Shown: piece after piece, positions 36,704 to 46,616 of the stretch
Layout: every line of letters begins with the position of its first letter
Numbering within the stretch: the first letter of the stretch is position 1
The notes under the pieces: generated by a model
Database searches by the model: none
What the model saw: only the letters and a program-made list of their open reading frames with translations
Told to the model about the DNA's origin: nothing
Program-made: the position numbers and the translations under genes
Source of the DNA: Planctomycetota bacterium
Lineage (GTDB): Bacteria > Planctomycetota > Planctomycetia > Planctomycetales > Planctomycetaceae
DNA: 64,000 nucleotides
Assembly (NCBI GenBank): GCA_014584345.1
Contig: JACTNB010000033.1
Span: 1 to 64,000, forward strand
Direction: 5' to 3'

Positions 36704-39700
36704 TCACGGGCGCGCAGGCCGGGACTCCAATAAACTTCTTTTGAAGGCCTGTTCCAACTCCCGATATTCGGGGGGAGCGGGCTTGATGGTGGGGGCGAAT
36801 TCATCCCGGGCCTCAGCTCCCCCTTCGGGTCCCGTACGGGTCGATCGGCTACCCTTCAACTGCATGTTCTTCAACATTTCTTCGAACTGCAGTTGTTTCA
36901 GGTCCGGCTGATCGGGATTTGACTGTCCTCTCAGATAGTCCGCCATGCGCTGTTGAAACTGCTTGAGGTTATCCTTGCTCCAGCCCAGTTCCTGCAGCAG
37001 TGTTTCATCGACTTCCCCCCGCTTGAGATCCTCCTCGAGTTTATTCAGGACCAGTTCCGCAGCCTTCTTGCGGTCCTCGATGGAATCGCTGGTTGCCTGG
37101 GAAGGGCCCTGATCGGCTGCGCCGGGAGTGCTCTGTTGATCCTTTCCGACCGGCTGTGCACCTTTTCCGCCGCGTGCCTGGCCTATCTGATCGGTGCTCG
37201 GCTCTTTCCCTTCGCCAGCTCCCGGTTGCGATCCCGTGGGCTTTCCCGCACCCTCTCCCTGGCCTTCGCCTTTCCCCTCTCCCTCACTTTTGCCCTGGCC
37301 TTGCCCCTCACCTTCTCCCTTCCCCTGGGATTGGCCTTCCCCTTTCCCTTGACTGTCTCCCTGGCCTTCGCCTTCGCCTTTGCCTTTGTCCTGTCCGGTA
37401 GCCTTCCCTTCGTCGCCTCCCTGTTTTTCCTGGGCAGCGGGGGCTCCGGATTCCGGTTGTTCCGGCATATCGGGGGTTTCGGCACCGTTTTTCCCGCTCT
37501 CCTTCATGGTGGGAGTTTGATCGGACGTATCGGGTTTCTCGCCCGACGGTTTCGCGGCGGATTCCGTGGCGGGCTTATCGGTTTGGGGGGATTCGCCCGA
37601 GGGTTGTTGTTCCTTGCCTGCGGGCTGATCCATTTCCCGACGACCGTCCTTCGTTCCCTGTTGGGGGCTGGGAGTATCGGAAGTATCCCGTTTCTCTCCC
37701 GACGGGCTGTCCTTGGTCGGTTTTTTCCCCGAGCCTTCCTGCTTCGTGGAATCTCCCGAGGGCTTTCCAGTATCGGGCCGCTCCAGGGGTTTTTCCGCTT
37801 GAGGGCCCCCTTTGGAAGGATCGGTTTCCCGCTCGGTGGGGCCTTGTTCCTTACCCGTGCCCGGTTGAGATTCTCCCGTTCCAGGTTGCTTTCCGGGCTG
37901 CTTGTTTTGCATGTCGGCATCGCCCGGTTTTTTCTGCGTATTCTTTTCGGCTGGTCCCTCCCCGTCAGAAGTAGGCTTGTCGCCCGGTCCTGGTTGAGTG
38001 CCCGCTTCCTTCTCCCCCGTTTGTTTGGCAGTTTTTCCCGCGCGCTCGTCCGCCGTCTGGTCGCCTCCCGCGGCAGGTTCTTTTCCCTTTTCCTGGGACT
38101 CATCGCCGGGGGCAGCGGAATCGGATGCCGGTTTACTTGGGCTCTCTTCCGAGTTCGAGGGTTTATCTTGCATTTCGTTTTTATCCGACTTGCCCTGCCC
38201 GTCGTCGGCAGGGGATTGGTTGGGGTCGGTTGCCCCCTTGGTGTCGGGCATTCCTTCATTGCGCGGACGTTGCTCCCCGTTCTCCTCCGATTTTCCGTTG
38301 GGATCGGGATGTGGACTTTCGGGCTGCTCCTGACCTTGCGGATCGGGGCGCGTGTTTTCCCCTGGTTTCTGTTCCTGGTCTTTCAACTTCTCGATCAATT
38401 TTTCGAGAACGCGGTCGTCGTCCTGGCCATCGGGACTGAACTTCGGTTCGTCGCTCGGTTTCCCCTGGTCTTCGGAGGGTTGTTCCTGATCGGAAGGCTC
38501 CTTGCCTGGCTGGTCCTGGGGAGCTGGCTTGTCGGAAGTCTGACCTTCGCCAGACTTTTCCTGACCCTTGGGAGCTTTCCCCGATGGATCGGACGATTCC
38601 GCCTCGCCATCATCCTTCTGGGGCTGATCGGCTCCCTCTGGCTGACTCATTTGTGGTTCTTCGTCCGGGGCACTGGGTTCCCGGGACGGATCGGATAGCT
38701 GGGGTGGGGTTTCCTCCCGTGCTTTCTGTTCCTGCTCCTGTTCCTGTTGACGCTGCTCGTCTTCCCGTCGCTGTTGCTCGGCCTGTTCGCGCGATACGGG
38801 ATCAGTCAGGCGGATGCGCTGCTTGGCCGTGCCACGGCGATTGGCGTGGGGTTCCCGGTTGTCGCGTGCTTCGATCCAGAACGAAATTTCATCGCCAGCC
38901 TGGACAGGCAAGCGACTCAACTCTAGCGGATGCTTGACTCTCAGTGATTGGCGATTGCGGGCATCGATCAATTCGCTGCTGATGATTTCGCCCTGCAACT
39001 CGACCTGAACCGAAAGTCCACTCAAACGAAAATCGGGATCATACGCTTCGATCAGCAAGGGGACGGTCGCGTTCACGGGACGTTCGAGATCCCGGGTGGG
39101 GTCCAGCAGGCGGACTTCCGGACGCAGGTCCTGCCGAACCAGGATCGCATGCAGCGGCGGGGCGGATTCGCGCGAACCGTCCTCGGTTTCACACTCGATG
39201 CGATAAAAACGCGGATAGGTTCCATCATCGCGAATTTTCAGTGCCCAACTCCCCGACAGATCCTGTCCCGCCTCGATGTTCACAGGGATTTGGCCCGCGC
39301 GATCCGTCAGATCCTCGGAATTGAACAGTTGGATCCAGGCTTTATTAACGGGGATATTTGTCCGCGCGGAAAGTTCCACCCGCGTCCCCTCGATGGCATC
39401 GATGGCGCCGTTCTGTTGCACCCGCGGTGGATGCTGCGTGTAGGCGGGGGGCGTCAGCGTCAATTCCCGCAGGCTCGCGTGGGGAGCAGCCTTGACCGCC
39501 AGCTGAAACGTTTCGGTCTGCCCGTCGCCGGCTTCCAGGAAATAAAAGGTCGGTTGATCGACTCCGCGACCGTTTTCCCCCGTGATGATCCCCCGATGCC
39601 GCCCCAAGCCTTCCCCCGACTCGTACAGGGGAATCCGTTCGTTTACCAGCCGGCGATCGGCCGTGGTGTAGATCAGCCACACCTGCTCGGGAATTTTACC

Positions 39701-40390
39701 TTCGATAAACGCCGAGACTTCCACATGGGTGCCCGAGGTGACGGTCACGCTGCCCGGCTTCACATCAAGAATTTTCGTCTGCGTCGGGGCGGAAGTGATT
39801 GTCCACGGAAGCAGCAAGCGATATAGCGATTCCCCGACACTTTTTTGACTAAGCAACGCATATCCCAACCACAGCAGGGTGCAGGCGAGCAAGGCATGGA
39901 GCAACCGCAACAGCAGCCGGCGATCCACGGCCTGATCGATATCCAATTCGTGCAATGCCAAAGCAGCCCGCTTTTCCAGGCTGCCGCGAATCAGAGGCGT
40001 CGGTTGGCGCTGATGATACTCCAGGTCCGCCAGGGTCAATAACGTGTTGCGCAAGCGATGATCGTTTTGCTCAAGCGTGCGGGCCGCGTACAGAGAGGTG
40101 ACATCCTTCCCCGCCGATGTCTTCAAAAAATAGATCAGGGGACCACATACACTCGCCAATAGACCCGTGAAAGCAAGCCAGCGGAGGAGATGCGACAACC
40201 CCTGCGTGAACATCCAGTGGTCCAGCAACACGAACGCGAACAGCCAGAACAACACCACGGTGGCCGTCCCTGTGGCCAGCAGCAGCACATCCGTTTGACG
40301 AATCAATCCACGAGTGCGTTGCAACTGGAACAGAATGTATTCGCCGAAATCCACATACTTCGGATGTTGCAACTCGCCGGTTTCCGCCAT
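36704..40390 (-). CDS. DUF4175-like membrane protein with huge charged low-complexity region
   Basis: 1228 residues. N-terminus: two transmembrane helices (about 36-58 and 68-90), a linker, and a third (about 165-182). A beta-rich extracytoplasmic region follows (about 210-530). From about 532 to 1080 the sequence is Gln/Gly/Glu/Lys/Pro/Ser/Asp-rich and largely disordered, ending in an E-G-Q-G-K-rich tract. A final ordered helical part (NKLEEDLKRGEVDETLLQELGWSKDNLKQF) resembles DUF4175/BatD-type ends. It is third in the minus-strand order BatA, VWA, this gene. The role is unknown, possibly cell-envelope stress or scaffold, by analogy with the BatA/VWA cluster. Confidence 0.82.
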   Translation of the reverse strand: MAETGELQHPKYVDFGEYILFQLQRTRGLIRQTDVLLLATGTATVVLFWLFAFVLLDHWMFTQGLSHLLRWLAFTGLLASVCGPLIYFLKTSAGKDVTSLYAARTLEQNDHRLRNTLLTLADLEYHQRQPTPLIRGSLEKRAALALHELDIDQAVDRRLLLRLLHALLACTLLWLGYALLSQKSVGESLYRLLLPWTITSAPTQTKILDVKPGSVTVTSGTHVEVSAFIEGKIPEQVWLIYTTADRRLVNERIPLYESGEGLGRHRGIITGENGRGVDQPTFYFLEAGDGQTETFQLAVKAAPHASLRELTLTPPAYTQHPPRVQQNGAIDAIEGTRVELSARTNIPVNKAWIQLFNSEDLTDRAGQIPVNIEAGQDLSGSWALKIRDDGTYPRFYRIECETEDGSRESAPPLHAILVRQDLRPEVRLLDPTRDLERPVNATVPLLIEAYDPDFRLSGLSVQVELQGEIISSELIDARNRQSLRVKHPLELSRLPVQAGDEISFWIEARDNREPHANRRGTAKQRIRLTDPVSREQAEQQRREDEQRQQEQEQEQKAREETPPQLSDPSREPSAPDEEPQMSQPEGADQPQKDDGEAESSDPSGKAPKGQEKSGEGQTSDKPAPQDQPGKEPSDQEQPSEDQGKPSDEPKFSPDGQDDDRVLEKLIEKLKDQEQKPGENTRPDPQGQEQPESPHPDPNGKSEENGEQRPRNEGMPDTKGATDPNQSPADDGQGKSDKNEMQDKPSNSEESPSKPASDSAAPGDESQEKGKEPAAGGDQTADERAGKTAKQTGEKEAGTQPGPGDKPTSDGEGPAEKNTQKKPGDADMQNKQPGKQPGTGESQPGTGKEQGPTERETDPSKGGPQAEKPLERPDTGKPSGDSTKQEGSGKKPTKDSPSGEKRDTSDTPSPQQGTKDGRREMDQPAGKEQQPSGESPQTDKPATESAAKPSGEKPDTSDQTPTMKESGKNGAETPDMPEQPESGAPAAQEKQGGDEGKATGQDKGKGEGEGQGDSQGKGEGQSQGKGEGEGQGQGKSEGEGKGEGQGEGAGKPTGSQPGAGEGKEPSTDQIGQARGGKGAQPVGKDQQSTPGAADQGPSQATSDSIEDRKKAAELVLNKLEEDLKRGEVDETLLQELGWSKDNLKQFQQRMADYLRGQSNPDQPDLKQLQFEEMLKNMQLKGSRSTRTGPEGGAEARDEFAPTIKPAPPEYRELEQAFKRSLLESRPARP
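37090..38800. repeat. coding low-complexity repeat tract
   Basis: Codes for residues about 530-1100 of the DUF4175-like protein: imperfect short repeats of GEGQGKGEG, QPGKQPGTGES, and KPSGEKPDTSD type. The strand-biased composition produces a long open frame on the opposite strand, which I regard as an artefact. Confidence 0.85.
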
Positions 40391-40764
40391 GTTTGGCTCC
40401 CCATTTCGCTGAACTCTACCCAGGCTTCGGGCATACGGCCATGCATTGGATCTCGCGACCGGACGCCATCAAGCGGAACATGTCACCCGCTTTTCCCACA
40501 CGGTTACTTATGCGGTAAATTTTGACTCGAAAAAGTCCTGATAACTAGCCGCGCCCGTCAGGACGAATTGATTTACGCTTGATTGTTGGCAAGGCAGAAT
40601 CACGCAACAAACAGTGTGCGTATGTATCCGCTGGTTATCCTATGTTTTTGGCAATGCTTTCGCGGGGGACTCGTCCCGGCTTCCGGCTCAGTCTTCTCTC
40701 ATTATAGGGAATAGATTCCGGGAGTGAATCATTTGTTCCCTTTTGTATCGGCATTTCTCCCGGT
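40391..40764. repeat. intergenic region with dispersed repeat, copy D
   Basis: A 374-base spacer between two minus-strand genes. 40486-40575 matches the order of blocks at 7356-7456: CCCGCTTTTCCCACACGG, GCGGTAAATTTTGACTCG, AAAAAGTCCTGATAACTAGCC, CGCGCCCGTCAGG, then a GAATTGATTTACGCTT tail matching 7753-7788. It probably separates the VWA and DUF4175-like transcripts or carries a promoter for the latter. Confidence 0.68.
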
Positions 40765-43056
40765 TCAAACCAGACCCCCTTGTTTGCGCAGGATCCATTC
40801 CAACGTCATGAGAAACGTGAACGCAAGCACCAGGGGCCAACCATCCCACAAATTCCAGGTGGAGGCAATCTCCGCCTGTGTTACCCAAGGCTTCCGTTTC
40901 AGGTAATCCTGGAGAAACACGGACAGATCCTCGGGGTTTACCACCCGGGAATCCGTAGCCAGCCCCGCCATGCGTGCCAATTCGTTCAGCAGCCCGCGAT
41001 CCACGATGGGGTTATCCAATTCCAGATCGCGATCGTGCACGACGAAGCGGGATTGTGCCGGGAATCCGACACTGTTTCCGTTTCGCAGCGCCTCCACCTT
41101 CACGAAGTAATCTCCGGGAAGCAACGTATCGGTAAACGTGGCGAGATGTCCGCTGTCCCCTGCGACCCCGGCGACGGTGGCATTGACGCCATCGGGACGC
41201 GTCACCGAAACCTTGAACTCGGCATCAGTGATCGCAACTCCCTGTTCGTCCCGGGCGCCGTATTCGAAGGAGAGTTGTCCTCCGGGAGCCACCGTTTTGG
41301 GAGTAATCGAAATCCAGATCGGTTGATCCGTGTCCAGTTCCTTGTGTGCCAGCCACAAGACTGCTTGTCTCCAAAAACGTCGATGGGCTTCCTGAAACCC
41401 TGCTTGTCCCCAGAGATACGACTGATCGAAGGCCAGGCACATGATACGAGACCGGCCCGTTTCCCCCGAGACAATCAGGTGATCGCCCGTCTGGCTGGTG
41501 GCCAGAACTTCGACGAAATCCGACTTCGCGCGGATCCGCGTGGCTCCCGTGAACGGAGGCAACTCCGCCCAGGCTTCCGCGTTGCGTGCCAGCGAGTCGA
41601 TCTGCGTGACGTAATGCCGATTCCCGGCGGCGGTCGGCTGGACACGCAACTCATCCTGTATCTGCAACTCGCGCGCAAAGACATCGGCGACTTGTTTCTC
41701 CGCGGGATTCAGTTGGACCGGGAGCAAATCCCGCAAGGGACTCTCTGCATAACCACCCGCGCTGTAGGTGTGATAGCCCCCGAGCATCATCAACCCCGCC
41801 CCATCCCGGACCCGTAGTGCCAATTGGGCTAATGCTGGCTGGCCGAACTGGTCCGCCGAGACGTCACCGATGATGAACACATCGTAGCGGCCTGGTTCAA
41901 ACCATTGCGAATCGACTGCTGCCGCTTGCTCGAAACCGCCGGAACGCATCATCTGATAGTCGACCTGCAGCTTGTCGGAGGCGTTCAATTGACGAATCGA
42001 TTTCACTTCCGTGCGAAAGATGTCGAAATACGCGACCCGTAACCCTCCCTTGCGAACGGTGATCAACGTTTCTCGCATGTTATTCCGGAGTTGCACCTCT
42101 CCCTCCAGGGGTTCGACTTCCGCGGCCAGTTTGAATTCACCCGAATACTCCGGGGTGAACGACAGGTCGACGACTTGCGATCCCTCGGGGTACCGCGTAG
42201 CGAACTCCACCGACGTGACCGAGTATTCACTGCGTGGGATCGGCTTGAGTGGCCCCGATTGTTCGGCACGCAATCCACTACGATCTTCCAGCAGCAGGCG
42301 GACCCGGATATTTCGGTTTACCGCTCCTCCCCAGCGAACGGTTACCTTCACCGGAACCCGTTTTTTTTCAAAGACGACCGGGTCCACCTGGATTTCCTCC
42401 ACCGCGATGTCCACTCCCGCTTGCGCCGAACCCGACTGGCCGATCGGCACGGGATACAGCGACACCCCCAGTTCACCCAATTCCATGGCCCCTTGACGCG
42501 GGTCCGCATCGTGTGGCGGCACGGCCCGTTGCGCGCCATCGGTCAGCAGGAATATTGCGGCGAGGGGGCGTTGCGCATGGGTGAGAGCGGCTTCGCGAAA
42601 CATGTTGCCCATGGCGGTTTGTGGGCCCTCCGCGGTGTCCGTCAGTGTCTCTCGCAATTCCACGGCTTCCGCGAAATCATACCGTTCCAATTCCACTTCC
42701 CGGGCCAGCGTGTTCAGGGGACTCTGCAGGGAATCCAGGATCTGCAGCAGGTTCTGGCGTCGACTGACACCGCCCGGCCCATCTGTGACTCCCATGCTGC
42801 GCGAGGCATCGGCCATCACCCAGACACGCGGGCGTTCTCCCTCGGGCGAAACCCATTGAAGTTGAGGGCGCGTCATGGCCACCAGCAGGAGCAACATCGT
42901 TGTCAGCCTGACGCACAGCAGGAATTTCCGCCGACCGCCAGGAAGCCCCCGCGCCAGGCGATATCCCAGCCATACCGCGATCCCCATGGCCACGGTCGCC
43001 AGCACGACGTAAGGCCAGTACCAGATGGGATCAAAATGTAGACGCAGGGACGACAT
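40765..43056 (-). CDS. VWA-like membrane protein (BatB/glutamine-amidotransferase-like type)
   Basis: 763 residues. N-terminal transmembrane helix (about 12-34), second helix near 46-62, then a VWA-like fold with DASRS (83-87) as MIDAS start, and GDVSADQFGQPALAQLALRVRDGAGLMMLGGYHTYSAGG resembling the class I glutamine-amidotransferase-like segment in these proteins. A C-terminal transmembrane helix (around 740-757) ends in KQGGLV. In aerotolerance operons such proteins lie with BatA, MoxR and DUF58 genes; here only BatA and the DUF4175-like gene flank it. Confidence 0.84.
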   Translation of the reverse strand: MSSLRLHFDPIWYWPYVVLATVAMGIAVWLGYRLARGLPGGRRKFLLCVRLTTMLLLLVAMTRPQLQWVSPEGERPRVWVMADASRSMGVTDGPGGVSRRQNLLQILDSLQSPLNTLAREVELERYDFAEAVELRETLTDTAEGPQTAMGNMFREAALTHAQRPLAAIFLLTDGAQRAVPPHDADPRQGAMELGELGVSLYPVPIGQSGSAQAGVDIAVEEIQVDPVVFEKKRVPVKVTVRWGGAVNRNIRVRLLLEDRSGLRAEQSGPLKPIPRSEYSVTSVEFATRYPEGSQVVDLSFTPEYSGEFKLAAEVEPLEGEVQLRNNMRETLITVRKGGLRVAYFDIFRTEVKSIRQLNASDKLQVDYQMMRSGGFEQAAAVDSQWFEPGRYDVFIIGDVSADQFGQPALAQLALRVRDGAGLMMLGGYHTYSAGGYAESPLRDLLPVQLNPAEKQVADVFARELQIQDELRVQPTAAGNRHYVTQIDSLARNAEAWAELPPFTGATRIRAKSDFVEVLATSQTGDHLIVSGETGRSRIMCLAFDQSYLWGQAGFQEAHRRFWRQAVLWLAHKELDTDQPIWISITPKTVAPGGQLSFEYGARDEQGVAITDAEFKVSVTRPDGVNATVAGVAGDSGHLATFTDTLLPGDYFVKVEALRNGNSVGFPAQSRFVVHDRDLELDNPIVDRGLLNELARMAGLATDSRVVNPEDLSVFLQDYLKRKPWVTQAEIASTWNLWDGWPLVLAFTFLMTLEWILRKQGGLV

Positions 43057-43167
43057 ACGGGGGTTCGCTCGGGGTGGTAATGGACTCGTTCATCCTTCAG
43101 GGGAAACAGCGTTTCGCGTCTCCGCGGGGAGGCAAGGAGAGAAGCGTGCTTCCGTTTACGTGTGTGG

Positions 43168-45675
43168 TCAATTCGGCTTCTCCACGCGACCATAAAACAG
43201 ATTGGCAACCAGATGCTCGCCCACGAAAAACAGCAACAGCAGACTCACCAGCAGCGGGTAGGCTTCCTGACCGATTCTGCCTAGCAGCACGGTCCGTTCC
43301 AACTCATCGTAGCTGCGTGCCAATTGCCAGCGATCGGTACCAAAGAGCGTATCCAAATCCGCATCGCTCAGTTGGACCAGACTGGTTTCCTCGTCCGGCA
43401 GATGAATCGAAAATCCCTGCGAGGGACGCGGTGTTCCAGGAAACAGCAAGCGGTAATGTCCCGTGTCACCCGCTCCCAGATTCTCGCCCGAAGTGCTGGC
43501 GGGAGTTCTGCCCGCCGAATCCCCCGTCTCTGTCGTCAGGCCCAGATACGGGCCGCGATATGGCAGCGAAACCTTCCCCTGGCGCAGATCCGGCAATTGC
43601 AGCAGGGCGTCGCGAACCCCGTTAGCCGCGGGGATCTGCAGCAACATGGTTTCCCCCGCGGGGCGGTTCAGTCGCAAGGACTCCGCGCCACGCAGGTATT
43701 TTGTCATCTGGTCCGCCCAGGCGGTGTATATCCAGCCGAGACGCGCCAAGTCGCTCCAGTTATTCTGCGTCGCGGCCCCCTGCAAATCCACTGCCGTGGA
43801 AAGCACCAGCACTCGGCCCCGGCCAAACCGCCCGGCTACCAGGGCAGGGCTCTGTTCCGGATCCGTAAACCGCGCCAGCACATCTCCCTCGGGACCCGGC
43901 TCGACTTTCCAGAATCGTCTCACGCCCGCGGACGAAAACAGCGTGAGCGCGTCCAACCGCTTGAGATAGTCAAAGGCGGGATGATCCGGGCGGACAACAT
44001 CCAGCCCCACGAGAGGGTTGGCACGCGTATGAACCGTGGGCAGGCCAGGCAGCCAGTCGGCCTGCCCCTGCTCCCGATAATTCAAGGCTTCCACCCGACT
44101 GTGCCCCAGAATCGTTCCCAGACCTCCGCCCGCCGATACGTATTCGCGGAGCGCGCTCCAGGCGGCCGGGGAAAGCCTCGCGAGATTCAGGATATAAATG
44201 GCATCCGGAACGCGTGCGTCCGTGCCGCCGGCTTGTTCGAGCAAGGCGTTCAGTCTTTGCGGACGAATCACGATGACTTCGTACTGATGAACTCCCCGCT
44301 CGATCAGTTCCGCGGGGGCCAGGGCCTGCTGCCAGACAAAAGCTTCCTCCGCTGTCTCCGCAACGAGCCACACGAGCGGCCTGCGTTCCACCTGCAGCGT
44401 GAAGGGCAGGGCGTTATCGCTGGACAGGGGATCGGTGCTGGTCAGCCGAAATTCCCCTTGCAACACACCCGGTAGCTCCACGGGAAAGGTAAACGAGACC
44501 TGCCGGGACTCGCCCGCCGGGATCGAGAGTACCTGCTGATCCCGCTTGAGTGGCGTTCCGCCGTGGTCTTCCAGGAATAACTCCACATTCATCTCCGCCG
44601 CTTGCGGGGACTGGTTATTGACTTCGCAGGCAACCCGAGCCAGTCCTCCCTGCACGAGGCGTTCACGAGCCAGCTCGAGATGACTCAAGGAAAAATTGAC
44701 CACTGGCGACACGCCCACGTCGATCACGTACACACGGAGCCAGGGGACGCGTTCCATTTCGGCCTGCAACCGGGACGACTGCTGCAGGGACCAGGCGGAT
44801 CGAGCACGGTCCGTGTAGATGTAAACTTCCCGGAGAAATCGATCGGTTTCGCCGCCGCCACTTTCCGACAGAATCTGATCGCGATGTGACTGTTGCAGGG
44901 TAATCGCCGCCAGGACCCGTTCATTCAGCGGCAGCGTGGCCGCCCGAGGTTGCCGGGATTCCGTCCGTTGCAGCCGGATCAAGGCGGTTGCGGGATCATT
45001 CAGAAATGTCAGCGAGCCGCTACTGGCATTGTCTCCCAAAGCCACCCGGGACGAGGCAGGAAAACCGCTCACCTGTTGCTGTGCCAGTTGAAAGGCCTGC
45101 TGCGTGCGTGACTGGTTTTCGTACTGGTATTCCATGCTGATACTGAGGTCGAACAGCAGGACGGCGGCCACGGGTAAATTCAACTGCCGCTGGTCACCCG
45201 GGCTGCGAATTTCGCCTTGAACCCGCCGTTGATATGGCCAGGCAACAAACAGCAGCAGCAGGGCTATCGCTCCCAGGGTTGTCCCGGCCCTCAGCCAGCT
45301 TGTGCGCAGCAACCGCGCGCTCGCTCCGTTTTTTTGGGGGACCCAGAACTTAAGCCCCGTGTAATAGATTGCCCCCACGGCAGCCGCGACTATCAACAGC
45401 CGCGCCCATTCCCCGCCAGAAAGTGCATAATTGGCCGCGGGCAGTGTCGGCCGGGCAACAGCCAGCACTATCACCACCAGCAGCAGAATTCGCAGCAACA
45501 GCAGACCGAGATGACGTAATCGCAATCGCTGCACGTTCTGCTTGCGAATGTTTTCCAGCAGGCGCAAGGCGGGGAAATCGAACTTGCGGGGCCGGGACCG
45601 CATCAGAAAGTGCAGTACCACCGGGATCGCAGCCAGGATCAGTCCGTATAACAGGCCGGGGTGCAAGAGTGACAT
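43168..45675 (-). CDS. BatA N-terminal domain / VWA membrane protein
   Basis: 835 residues. N-terminal BatA-like start (MSLLHPGLLYGLILAAIPVV, RPRKFDFPALRLLENIRKQN) with a transmembrane helix at about 58-72 and more helices near 87-102 and 133-150, then VWA domain with LLFDLSISMEY (about 174). Ends with a membrane helix (YPLLVSLLLLFFVGEHLVANLFY). Begins 104 bases after the Rieske-SufT gene. It is first of the three BatA-VWA-DUF4175 genes; MoxR and DUF58 partners usually found beside it are missing here. Confidence 0.84.
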   Translation of the reverse strand: MSLLHPGLLYGLILAAIPVVLHFLMRSRPRKFDFPALRLLENIRKQNVQRLRLRHLGLLLLRILLLVVIVLAVARPTLPAANYALSGGEWARLLIVAAAVGAIYYTGLKFWVPQKNGASARLLRTSWLRAGTTLGAIALLLLFVAWPYQRRVQGEIRSPGDQRQLNLPVAAVLLFDLSISMEYQYENQSRTQQAFQLAQQQVSGFPASSRVALGDNASSGSLTFLNDPATALIRLQRTESRQPRAATLPLNERVLAAITLQQSHRDQILSESGGGETDRFLREVYIYTDRARSAWSLQQSSRLQAEMERVPWLRVYVIDVGVSPVVNFSLSHLELARERLVQGGLARVACEVNNQSPQAAEMNVELFLEDHGGTPLKRDQQVLSIPAGESRQVSFTFPVELPGVLQGEFRLTSTDPLSSDNALPFTLQVERRPLVWLVAETAEEAFVWQQALAPAELIERGVHQYEVIVIRPQRLNALLEQAGGTDARVPDAIYILNLARLSPAAWSALREYVSAGGGLGTILGHSRVEALNYREQGQADWLPGLPTVHTRANPLVGLDVVRPDHPAFDYLKRLDALTLFSSAGVRRFWKVEPGPEGDVLARFTDPEQSPALVAGRFGRGRVLVLSTAVDLQGAATQNNWSDLARLGWIYTAWADQMTKYLRGAESLRLNRPAGETMLLQIPAANGVRDALLQLPDLRQGKVSLPYRGPYLGLTTETGDSAGRTPASTSGENLGAGDTGHYRLLFPGTPRPSQGFSIHLPDEETSLVQLSDADLDTLFGTDRWQLARSYDELERTVLLGRIGQEAYPLLVSLLLLFFVGEHLVANLFYGRVEKPN

Positions 45676-45779
45676 GCCGCGGTTAGGATCCCATGAAATT
45701 CAGATGCGGGTGAATAACGCAGACTGAATCATAACCATGTCGGGCAGAACGTCCAAACCGAACGCCACATTCCCCGCGA

Positions 45780-46535
45780 TCAGAAGATGCCCAACTGATC
45801 CCGGGCATCTTCGGTCATCATGTCGGGCGTCCAGGGGGGCGACATCGTCAGCTTGATTTCCGCATGATGGACGCCGGGCATCTTTTCCAGGGCGGATCGC
45901 GCTTCCGATACGATTTGAGGCCCCGCCGGACAGGCCGGGCTGGTCAGGGTCATCGTTACCACGACATCGTTTTCCTGTTTACTGATATCGTAAACCAGAC
46001 CGAGATCGACAATGTTCACAAACATTTCGGGATCGAGCACCTGCTTCAAGGCATCGAGCATGGCCCCCTCGCTCGGAGCCTCCAGAAAGGGATTGCTGCT
46101 GGCCGGCGAGGCCTGCAAGGGTTTTGTCGTTGAACTGCCAGCCTGGTCGGCAGGAGCACGGTGTGTCCCCTCTGCCGCCGCGGGAGCATTGGAAACGGCT
46201 TCACCCGCGCGGGCATAAATGCCATCGTCCCGGACATCCACCTCGAACACGCGAATCGCTTCCGTGGCGGGCATGCACAAGGCCGCCCCCGTTTTAACAT
46301 CGAACCGCGCCCCATGCCGGGGACAGGTGATTGCTCCCTCGCGGATTTCTCCATCCGTCAGCGGCTGACCATCGTGAGTGCAGACATCCTCAATGGCGTA
46401 ATAGGCCGACTCGTAGCGGATCAACAGCGCTGGAGTATCGTCAATAAGCACCGAAAGCCTGTCCTTCTCGCCGAGACCGCTGGTCTCCGCGATTTTTTCC
46501 CACGCCGTCACGGATGCATTTCCCGTCAGATTCAT
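45780..46535 (-). CDS. Rieske ferredoxin-SufT (DUF59/MIP18) fusion
   Basis: 251 residues. N-terminal Rieske domain: CTHDGQPL ... TCPRHGARFD supplies the Cys-x-His and Cys-x2-His ligands for a [2Fe-2S] cluster (residues about 53-73). A Pro/Ala/Ser linker (about 110-150) leads to a DUF59/MIP18-like SufT domain: LDPEMFVNIVDLGLVYDIS, TMTLTSPACPAGPQI with the conserved Cys, and LTMSPPWTPDMM. SufT helps Fe-S cluster maturation. It is the last of the suf run, 82 bases after sufD. Fusion of the two domains is unusual enough to note. Confidence 0.88.
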   Translation of the reverse strand: MNLTGNASVTAWEKIAETSGLGEKDRLSVLIDDTPALLIRYESAYYAIEDVCTHDGQPLTDGEIREGAITCPRHGARFDVKTGAALCMPATEAIRVFEVDVRDDGIYARAGEAVSNAPAAAEGTHRAPADQAGSSTTKPLQASPASSNPFLEAPSEGAMLDALKQVLDPEMFVNIVDLGLVYDISKQENDVVVTMTLTSPACPAGPQIVSEARSALEKMPGVHHAEIKLTMSPPWTPDMMTEDARDQLGIF

Positions 46536-46616
46536 TTCGCGTCTCGTCTCAATAAACTCGTCTCAAAAAACTGTACTACTTAATGGCTCGAATGATGCCG
46601 ACTCGAAAGGCACCTT

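Noticed and set aside
36953..38698. 581-codon open frame opposite the DUF4175-like gene
   Set aside because: It is the reverse shadow of a low-complexity tract; its product is Leu/Phe/Gly/Arg-rich with no fold or start signal, and the sense gene is continuous.
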